This document shows positions 28,902-39,300 of a stretch of 51,289 nucleotides of DNA, in pieces. A program made the position numbers and the translations under genes. How positions within the stretch are numbered: position 1 is the first letter of the stretch; every line of letters begins with the position of its first letter. Source of the DNA: Nemertoderma westbladi (lineage: Eukaryota; Xenacoelomorpha; Nemertodermatida; Nemertodermatidae); assembly GCA_032718475.1 (NCBI GenBank), contig JAUCBJ010006639.1:1-51289 (forward strand), in the 5' to 3' direction. Under the pieces are notes generated by a model, which saw only the letters and a list, made by a program, of their open reading frames with translations, had not been told where the DNA came from and did no database searches.

Positions 28902-29760
28902 GTCGTTACGATTTTGACATGCTAATAACTTTGTCGGATTTAAAGCTGCCAAGTTGAAAATTTGTAGGTATCAATATGAGCAAAAGTTTAGATTTTTGAG
29001 AGACTTTGAGACACCATCAGTGCAATGGTCTCCCGCTAGAGGGCCACATGTCTAAACATTAAATGCCCTCCCATTTCTTTGCTTTTAATCCGTTTAAGCA
29101 GAAACTTGGCAGATATGTATTAGACCATTAGCTGTGACTTTCAAAGGAGGCGAATCCATCTGCAGTTCTCCAGTCTGCCGCTAGAGGGCCAACGTGACAA
29201 CGACAACTATTTGCATAAATTGACCCACCCCCTAACAGTGTCAATTCGCTAAGGCTCCGCCAACTTCGTGCTGCGCGAAGTCCCCACTTTGTGTAGTATT
29301 ATATACTCAAGTCATGCAAATTGTGCCATTTTCTAACCAATTACAATATTTACCAGTTGTTTCGGTTTAGGTGGATGGGCGTTGTTTGGGTTAGGAGGTT
29401 GGGCGTTGTTTTTTACATATTACATATTATATATATTATATACATATTATATTATTTTAAATGATTAAATATATAAATTGAATTGTTTGGGTTACGAGGT
29501 TGGGCGTTTTGGGTTAGTTATTTACAATTATTTTTTAACCATCCACCTAATAGCGTCATTAAACAGATTCTTCACCAACTACGTGGCTCGCCCCACAACT
29601 GAAACATTGGAACTAAATTCGCTTCCATTGGAACTAAATTCGCTTCCATTGGATTGGAACTAATTTTGCCTAAATTGGAACTAAATTCGCCAAAATTGGA
29701 ACTAAATTTGTTTCCATTGGAACTAAATTCGCATGAGGCTTAAATTGGAACTAAGTACGG
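28463..29760. mobile_element. Nested fold-back element
   Basis: The outer arms are 28463-28650 and the reverse complement of 29505-29760. They share tandem TTAGTTCCAATGGAAGCGAA units and AGCCACGTAGTTGG. Inside them a second inverted pair, 28766-28850 against 29195-29288, shares CACGAAGTTGGCGGAGCC, CAATTCGC/GCGAATTG and TTTATGCAAATAGTTGTCG. Inner and outer arms resemble each other, so this may be one family inserted into itself. No transposase frame is seen. Confidence 0.7.
28842..28908 (+). repeat. (GTC)n microsatellite
   Basis: About 22 GTC/GTT triplets at the inner edge of the inner left arm of the fold-back element. Confidence 0.95.
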
Positions 29761-30775
29761 GGAATTCTTTAAACGAACCTGTCTTACACAGACTCCAAGA
29801 AGTAGATGTGATTGGAAAATGCAAACCAAGAATGACTTGCATCAAGCAAAAAACTGCCCCCATCTAATGTAATATAACATTCGCCGAGGCAAACAAATCA
29901 TAATCACAATTATATACTGCGATGTGTGAAATGGTATCCATATCCACAACCTGGGAATCGGCCCCAAAGAGCAGTTTATTCAGCGGAGGGGTCTTTCTGT
30001 AATAGATAAATAAAATAAAGAACACGAATTATTAATACCTAATACATTCTCAGTTAGCCTAATACAAACATCGGAGCAACCAATATAATGTACATTGTTC
30101 TAGCCTCCTATGAAAGTTTGTGAAATCTTCCATTAAGTCTACCCAACAGCAGTTGAGACCCGTCTGGCACCCTGGTTCAGTTTTCTGATATTGTTAGTTT
30201 AATCGACAGCTGTTGTAAACGTCCCAGATATACAATATAATACGATATAATTAATGTACGTAACTCCAATTGACAATAAGTAGTGAAATGTTGTTCAGCT
30301 GTAAAAGTGTAGTTCTGGGTATTTAATTTCGCGTTCCGTAATGTATATTGTTGATAATATGCTAATATTTCGAATATCGCACATCGAATCGTTCCCAACT
30401 TTTTTATTCAACAACTAGATTCTAATTGATAAATCGTCGAATCGGCCAAAGACTATAGAATTACTGTGTGTTTCTGTTTAATATTTCACACAGCTGATAG
30501 CCTTCACACTCGACCCAAAGAGAATTAGTAATGTTACCCATACCAGGTCAATGAACAGTATTAAGTACTATTGCACTGTACTCTCATCTAATAATAATTG
30601 TTTTATTTAGAATAGATAACAGACACCCCTACCCTACAATTGCAAACATAGTCGCGTCAAATCTTTTTAATTAAAAAGATGCTTTTTCCATGTTTTCTTT
30701 CTGACCAAAAATTTTTTTTTCGTAAACTGTACTGCCAATTGTACTGCCAATCGGTTCCCTATCAAAAGTAACGCA
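29761..30775. other. Intergenic, nothing recognised
   Basis: AT-rich with no convincing open frame or repeat. Confidence 0.5.
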
Positions 30776-31391
30776 ACAATCGAACACAGTCGAAAATAGA
30801 AAGAGCACAACAAAATAACACCGGGTACCAACTATTAGATAAAATTAGTAGTAGTGGGTTGTACATAGTAGTAGGCCTAAGTTAAGTGTGGTTAGCACCG
30901 GGACAGAGATCCCTACCGGTACCTGTCAGGGTAGGTACCTAACCGGGACCCAGCTCTTTATATTCCAGTACAGCAGTAAGCAGGTAGGTACCGGTACCGG
31001 TACCTATGTTGTACCGTACGTCATGTACAGTGCGTACGGTAACGGGCATATCTTCCTAATTCATACCTCCTCAGCAATCAGTCCCAGACCAAGCTATTCC
31101 AGTACACAGGCAAACAGGCCTATTAGCTAACCCGCTATTACTATATATGCGACAGGTGCGCGTGCGGACCTCGGTAGGCTTCCCTACATAGTTTGTTATA
31201 CAGTACAGCAGTACACAACAAATGATAGGCCTACCTGATAAGAAATGAATATTTAATTTCGCGACAATTTTATTCAATAATTTCGGGAATTTTCTTATAG
31301 AAAAGCAACGCGTGGCTAGTTTTATCTAAAAGTTGGTACCCGGTGTTATTTTTTGTGCTCTTTCTATTTTCGACTGTGTTCGATTGTGTTC
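30776..31391. mobile_element. Short inverted-repeat element (about 0.6 kb, MITE-like)
   Basis: 30776-30846 and the reverse complement of 31316-31391 match over about 70 bp (AATCGAACACAGTCGAAAAT, GAAAGAGCACAA, CACCGGGTACCAACT). The interior is rich in GGTACCGGTACC words. No coding capacity. Confidence 0.7.
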
Positions 31392-31474
31392 GGCAGTTTT
31401 TGGAGTGTCTTCGGGTGTGTTCGGGTGTGGTCGCTTGTGTTCTGTAAAAAGAACTATCCCATGTTTTGGCGACT

Positions 31475-31501
31475 GGGGGGGGGGGGGGGGGGGGGGGGGG
31501 G
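31475..31501 (+). repeat. Poly-G tract (27)
   Basis: Uninterrupted G run just outside the MITE-like element. Confidence 0.95.
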
Positions 31502-31849
31502 TAATTTTTTTTCCCCGCTATAACTCCGGAACTTTTTCAAATTAATTCGATGTCCTCTTTCAGCATATCAATGTTTCGAAACCCCAAACAGCGCCGTTCA
31601 AAAGTTAATTTTTTCTAGTTTTAGAATTTTACAAATTTCAAAAAAGTTGCAATATTTTATTAATGCCTTTACGGAATTCGATGGGGTTATCGATTTTAAT
31701 ATTTAACGCGATATCCTGAATCTCACTAGCCTAGTGTCGCGTCACCAATGCCAAGACTTCATAATTTTTGAGTAAATCTTTTTAGAATAATTTGTATTTA
31801 ATTACATTCATAAGGATTTCGTATTACTAATTATTACTATTATTAAGCT

Positions 31850-31868
31850 CCCCCCCCCCCCCCCCCCC
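31850..31868 (+). repeat. Poly-C tract (19)
   Basis: Interrupted only by the A/T context on either side; marks the start of the TGACAT-rich stretch. Confidence 0.95.
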
Positions 31869-31919
31869 GGGCTAAGTACAGTAGGGTTAAGCTGAAACTT
31901 GGCAGGTATCTACTACAAG

Positions 31920-32310
31920 AATGTCGGCATGTCTTTTTCAAATTGAAATTTAGACATGCCATGATGTCAAAATGTCATTTTCAAATTAGCAATTTGACAT
32001 TTAATAGTGTCAATGTGACATTTTCAAGTTGACATTTTGACACTTGGAGAGATGTCGTAATGTAAAAATATAGTTTTAAATTTGGCAATCTAATAATGTC
32101 ATTTTCAAAATCAAATTTAGAAATGTCTTAATTAATGTCATTTCAAATTGAAATATTGACATATGGGCATATGTCATAATGTCTAAATGTCATTTCAAAA
32201 TAGTAATTTTGACATTTAGACATGTCATTATGTCAAAAGGTTAATTTAAAATAGAATAGTTTGGACATGTCATAATGTCAAAATTTAATTTTCAACTTGA
32301 CATTGTCAAT
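31920..32310. repeat. Degenerate GACATGTC / AATGTCA-rich array upstream of gene B
   Basis: Loose head-to-tail and inverted repeats of the words GACATGTCATAATGTCAAAA, TGTCATTTTCAAATTG and TTTAGACATG, spaced roughly 50-65 bp. It ends about 215 bp before the gene B start codon. Confidence 0.75.
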
Positions 32311-32525
32311 GTGTTATCAAAACCCAAAGTCTCCACTATCCGATAAAATCAAAACTATGAAGTTGCAAATTATGTAACTTCATAATTATTATGTGCATCA
32401 ATTAATTTAATATTTTGTTTAAACTAACATAGAGAACTTAGAGTGAACGACGCTGGCAGTGAATAGATTAGCCACGCTATATATAATAATATGAAATATA
32501 ATATTAATTATTTAATATATTTATA

Positions 32526-33366
32526 ATGAAATTATTTATAATTATATTACTAACATTAACTGATGTTATTCTCGGGTTCAAGTATAATGGATATAAACTA
32601 GTCGAACCAAATGGATCTAAATTTACTAGAGAATGTTTACGGAAAGAAGAAAGAAATAGTATTAGAGTAAAACTTAATTTTATTATTGAGGCCCAAAGTA
32701 CAATGGGTGTTTCCGATCTATTAGATTTAGATGTTACTGCTAGTGATGGTAAAGGTAACAACATACGTGTGCGGAATAAAGGAAACGCCAATAGAGATGA
32801 TTGCTACAATAAGGATAACAAGGCTATCCCTTGCGATAGATGGAGTACAACAGAGTATATAAGTAGCAACACAGCCGGAGCTGAAGGGAATATAACTGTT
32901 GGGTTGAATCCTCCTGTTATTGAATCTATACCGGAGGTATTGGAGATACAAATTAAATATTGGGCTGATGGATTAACAACGGTAAAACTTCAAAACAACC
33001 CGGCCATATCCAGTCAGACAGCTTTCCCACTTATAATAACTCTTCCACCCCAATGTAAAGCTGATAATCATCCAAAGTGTAGCTGCGATGTACCGAGTTG
33101 TACTTATATAGAAGGCAGTTCAGCTGCATTAAACTGTAAGTTATCGGATTGGGTACCGGTACCGGTAGCTGGAAGTACATCAGGAGATTCTAGATGGAGT
33201 TGGTATAGTAACGGAGCTATTGGTGGAGTCGTAATTGAACCAGGAGATACATTGAGTATAAGTAGAGATCTAAGTCGTGGAGATAATGGGGCAGAGTTTA
33301 TATGTAAGGCGAGGAATAGAGCTATAGAAGTGGATAAATCCTGTACCACTACGATCGAAGTTGAAT
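32526..33366 (+). CDS. Gene B exon 1: signal peptide, N-terminal domain, Ig 1
   Basis: The ATG opens a signal peptide (MKLFIIILLTLTDVILG). The N-terminal domain (GYKLVEP, SKFTREC, DDCYN, PCDRW) is related to but clearly different from gene A. The linker CKADNHPKCSC precedes an Ig domain with LNCKLSDW, RWSWYSNG and DNGAEFIC. The donor GTAAGT at 33367 matches that of gene A. Confidence 0.88.
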
Positions 33367-36300
33367 GTAAGTTTGAGATATCCACTAAAGGTTACATTAT
33401 GTTACAACATATTTAGTTACATACGGTCAGTGTCAGTGAACATCAGACTGTAGACTGGTTTCTGCCACGGCCGAAGGCATTCTGAGGACGCCAAGCCGGA
33501 AAATGACATGAAAAGTGAAGTCCAAAATGGGGAAAGAAGTGGTAGTTTTTGAAATTTTCGAGTATTTTTTTTCTTTTTTTTACATGTACAATGTATTTTT
33601 TACATACATTTACATTTAATTAATCGTTAATTTATATTTTCTCACGTAAGCACAAACCATAGCACAAGTTAGACTAGGCCATAGCTCTACAGAGCTATTT
33701 AACCAGTAAAACCATTAAACCAGTAAAACGTTTTCCTGCAGTATTGTATTACTTAACAGTAGCGACTGTTGGCAAAGATGGCGAAAATGTGAAAATGTCC
33801 CCCCCCCCCCCCCCCCCCCCAATGGAAGTGGTTCCCGTACAGACAGAAATAGCATTACATGGGAGACGTAATTCAGTTGGTTTAATATTACAAAACTCAA
33901 AATTATGATTTTCACTATCGGTATTGTCAATATACATAACATATATATTTTTTTGCACATGTCGCGGTAAAAGTAGAAAAGGCGTCAATGTTGAAAACAA
34001 CATATTTAGAAAATCAAATTTTAAGACGATTTGAGTCAGAAAAACTGATTTATATTTTATAATAATATATTGTACGATTATCTGATAAAATCAAACCAGT
34101 TGCCGTCACTTACACACATGAATTTAGCCTGATCCTTTGTTCTCGGTTTGCTGCTCAAAATTTGTAATTATGTTAAGATTTTATAATTGTGTTTGCGTTG
34201 TTGTACAACCTAAACTATTTATAACCTTATTATGTATAAATAAATTTTAATTAATATTAAATATTTAAATCATAAGCCTTGTAAAATATTATTACGTTAC
34301 ACATTGTAATCTTAATTGTAATCTTAATTAATTGTAATCTTAATGTAACTGCATATATAAAGTAAGAAGGAATGCCAAAAAGCGAAACAAAAAAAATAAA
34401 AGGAAAATTATAACTTAACTTATTTAATATAATAATGAATTTACTTATAATGTTACAGGTGCACAATTTGTAATAAATATTAGAATAAGTAATAAATATA
34501 ATAAATATTATAATAAATATATACTGTAGCTAATAATTTTAGTTAACCTGTGCGCGTGTTTCAATATATTTACAGACACTCAGACATTGTAAATGTTATG
34601 AATCGAGTAAAATTACATTATAAATTAATTCATCAACCAGCAATACCCCTGCAGTTTATGATGTGTGTAGAACTTCCTTCTGTAGAAACTTCCTTTATAA
34701 CATTATCGCATTATAAACAAAGTTGAAATACTGATAACTACCAATAATTATAAGTAAACAAATTGGAAATCAAATCCCCACGTCAAGGTTCTCCTAAAAA
34801 TATAAACCGATTGACAATATTCGGAACGGCCGTAGTCAACAATAAAGGCAATCTGTCAACTAAAGTTGCGTTTTTTTCCACTAAACTATTTGAGGTTTAA
34901 ACGTAACTTATAAGTTTAAGAAACGTTATAAGTTTATAACTCGTCCCACTGGGTAAATATGTCATAAAATGACTAAATACTTGTACTAATACAGTATATC
35001 CAAAATACCAAGTGGGGGAGGGGGGGGGGGGGGGGGGGGGGGCACTCATCCATCCACCATTTATATTATTTTGTATCCACAGTATTACTTAGATTTGCCT
35101 AAAGAAAGATCACTAAACGAGATTGGCTATATTGGCTTACATTAACCACTACAGGGTAATTTTTATTTAGATAAGTAACCAAAAAAAGTGTCAACAATAT
35201 TCCCGTTTAACGATCACGCTATTACAATATATAACAATTAACATTACAACGTTATGTATCTAAAAGTTTTACATCTAAGTTATATTATTATTATTAATAT
35301 TATTGTTACAGATTTGCCGTCTAGGATAAACATTAACCCCGACGTTCCGATTAAAAAGAAAAAAGGCGAAACATTGGAATTAAAATGTTCGGCAGACGAC
35401 TACAATGTGGAACGAAACCCAAGTTGGTCCTGGTATGTTGGTAGTAAAGATGTTACTGGTGATGCAGCTATAGTTACTGAACTATATTCATCAACATTTA
35501 CACTAGACCCTTTACGCGCCGACGATGGAGGTGATTATAAGTGCGAGTTTACCGGTCAGTACAGCAACGGCGAGGAAGGGAGAATAGAAAGCCCAGCGGT
35601 ACCGGTAACTGTAGAATATTGTGATCTGAAACTGAAAGTTTCTGGTACTTCTTATAACGGAGGTGATTCAATACAATTAAATAGAAGTTTGGAAGTTCAT
35701 AACGACCCAATAGAGGTAAAGTGGATTCCAGATGGAGATGGATGCAATATAGATGTTGGTTATATTTGGAGTGGCAACTTCGTAACCGGTGGAGATGAAG
35801 TTAGAAATATCGAAATATATAAAAGATCTTCAGGGATTTACACAACTACAGCCGAATATACGTTTTATGATTCATTAACTATTACAGAGTCATTCACTAT
35901 TGAGTTAATAGTTCAGTGTAAGTAACAATAAACTACTGTAAATATTACCCTCCATCACTGTTAGTAGAACAGGAGTCATTCACTATTGAGTTAATAGTTC
36001 AGTGTAAGTAACAATAAACTACTGTAAATATTATCCTCCATCACTGTTAGTAGAACAGGAGTCATTCACTATTGAGTTAATAGTTCAGTGTTCTGACCAT
36101 CAACATTTGATGGGAATCCCAAGGCAACAGTTATATGTTGCTACAGTCCAACCAATGCCTCAGAGCCAGAACAAGCAGTCAAGTTTTATGAAGAACTGAC
36201 TGGGCTTATAAAGGACATTCCGAAACACAATGTTAAAGTCATTGCTGGTGACCTGAATGCCCAAATTGGCCCAGAAGACATCAAGGGTTACACCTATAAC

Positions 36301-39300
36301 ACCAGTTCTAACAGAAATGGGTACTTACTTTTAGACCTAATGGAAGAATGTGAATTGATACCAACAAACAACACATTCGAAAAGAGTAAGGGGAAGCTAT
36401 GGACCTTTCAATACCCTAATGGAACCAAAGCCCAACTGTGCTTTGGTTCCATTGCAAAAGTGGAGAAACAGCATGATCAACTGCGAGGCATACAGCTCGT
36501 TCAACGTAATTGGTTCGGACCAGAGAATTGTGACTGCAGAGATCAGACATCTACAGTCGGCAACTACATACAGTCACAGACACCGACTTTGCGGATGACA
36601 TCGCCCTGCTCTCTAATACCCTAGCAGATGCACAGCTTCTACTAAATAAAGTGGAGAGGGCTGCTAATGAGGTTGGATTGCATTTAAATGCTACAAAGAC
36701 CGAATTCATGACCTTTAATGTTGATGGAAACTTGACAACCATTGATAATAATCAACTAAGGAAGGTCGACGACTTCCAGTACCTTGGATCATGGATAGAA
36801 AGTAGCAAAAAGGACATAGAAGTTAGGAAAGCAAAGGCTTGGGTAGCTCTATGAAAAATGGATACCATCTGGAAATCAGATCTCTCCAGGCACCTGAAGA
36901 CTAAGTTCTTTCGAGCCACAGTGGAAAGTTTATTTTTATATGGGGGTGAGACCTGGACACTGACTAAATCACTTGAACAACGAATTGATGGTTGCTACAC
37001 AAGACTACTAAGGGCAGCCCTAAACATCAGCTGGAGACAACACATGAGAAATTCCGAGCGTTATGGTACAATACCACCTGTATCAACCACCCTCCGTGAA
37101 CGCAGATTAAGATTCAGTGGGCATTGCTGGCGAAGTAAAGACGAGGTCATACCAGATCTACTTCTCTGGCAACCAACTCATGGAAAGCGTAGTCGTGGAC
37201 GACCGGCCATAACATATATAGATCAACTTGAAAGGGATACTGAAGTTGGGAGAAACGAAATTGCGACAACTATGGAGAATCGGAAAGCCTGGAATGATCT
37301 CATTTCCACTGTCCGAGTTCGCTCGACCTAGTTGTAGTTGTAGTATAACAAATATTGTTTCAAATAAAATAAAATATTTTTCGATTTTCTTAGACAAACC
37401 CATTTGGATTCACAAAGACACAGAGCGAACTGTTATAGGAGATGTTGGGAATGTCGTTACTCTAACATGTACATTGGAAAGTTATCCAGCTGTATCGAGT
37501 TATTATTGGCTTAGTGAAGTTGACTTAAATAAGGAGCTGCCCGATGGTGATAAATATAGAACATCAGTTGTTGTAGTGGAGAAATTTGGGTATAAAAATA
37601 TTGCTGTCATAAGTCTAATGATATATGATGTAACCAGTGGTGATCTTAATCTAACCTACTATGGGAGGGTTAGAAATGGTATCAGTACTTTTGGTGAATG
37701 TGACGTTAAGTTGGAACCTATGGGACCTCCACATATGCCGACTGGAGTTAAAGTAGAAGCAGTTGATAATTCCAGAGTTATAGTTAGTTGGACACCAGGA
37801 TTCAATGGGGGATCTATTCAATGGTTTAGAGTTGAGTACACAAACAGTAACGGAAATATTGTTACTATAACAACAGGAAATACAAATGATTCTTACATAA
37901 TCGTCTCAGGATTACCCAATGAACGTCATTATTTCTCAGTGGTGGCCTGTAATAAGTTCGGTTGTCAGGATCCAACTCCTATAATAGAAGGTGAACCAGC
38001 ATCAGGTGAGATACAACGAGTTGTTACAATTGTTTAATTGTGAGTTCTTTAAAATACCTGAGTGTTTAAAGTTCATATATCCCATCATAGTAGACATGTA
38101 CCGAACAACAAGAGTCCCACAAGAAATGAAAACAAATAAGTTTGTGCCAGTTCCCAAGAAGGGGAACCTAACACTCTATGGTTCTTTTCGGGGAATCTCA
38201 TTGATCTCGATTGCTGCAAAGCTATACAACAGAATTCTATTAAATCGCATTAGGGATCCCATTGAGAGACTGCTCCGTGGAAATCAGAATGGGTTCCGTA
38301 AAGGTCGTGGGACCATGGAGCCCATTTTGGCACTTAGAAGGATAATTGAAGAGTTATCAAAAAAGAAAGACAGGCATCTGGCTGTTATCTTTGTTGACTT
38401 CTTCAAGGCCTTTGATTCAGTCTCCCGCTCACGTATGTTCAGCATACTTTCATTATATGGGATTCCTGATGAAATTGCAGCAATCAGATCAGTATACAAT
38501 GGTTCGACAACATTTGTGTCTACTGTTTACGGTGACACAGAACCATTTGAAGTGTTATGGGGCGTCCCCCAGGGAGACACACTTGCACCATTCTTGTTCA
38601 TAATTGTTGTTGACTATGTTCTACGCATGTCCTTAGATCATCATAATGATGATGGGGTGATGATAACTCCACCTACTGGCTCCAGAAGTCGAGGAAATCC
38701 TGCCAAGTACCTAACTGATCTAGACTTTGCTGATGACTTAGGAGTACTCTCAGAATCACTAGAGGGAGCCCAACGGCTCCTCAGCTCATTAGAACATGCT
38801 GCTTCTAGTGTTGGTTTTTTTATTAACTCCAGAAAGACCAAAATTTTGACAGTTAACTTTGAAAGTCCTCAGCAAGTCTCTGATCGGATGAGCATAAGCT
38901 CAAAAGATGGTATGCTTGCTTGAGCATGTGGATGACTTCTGTTACGTGGGATCATGGATCTGGAAGTCAGGTGAGGACCTTCGAATACGTAAGGGTAAGG
39001 CATGGGCAGCCTTGAATAGGCTTTCCAGGATTTGGACGTACCGAGAATTAATCGGAAACTTAACGTCCGATTATTTAGCGCAGCAGTAGTTCCAGTACTC
39101 CTCTATGGGAGTCCATGCTGGGCTCTAACTGCTGAGGACACCAAATCTCTGGATGGCACATTCACAAGAATGCTACGCCTGGTTCATTGTGTCAATTACA
39201 ATGCACACTTCTCCATCCAGACACTATATAACATTGGAGGTGTCTCATTGGTTCCCCCAAGCTTGATACTAGAACAAAATCGCCTCCGCTTTGCAGGACA

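Larger units (their letters stand above)
33367..35311 (+). other. Intron 1 of gene B
   Basis: GTAAGT to ACAG, phase 1. AT-rich, with a poly-C tract (33799-33820) and a poly-G tract (35020-35042). No mobile element recognised. Confidence 0.8.
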
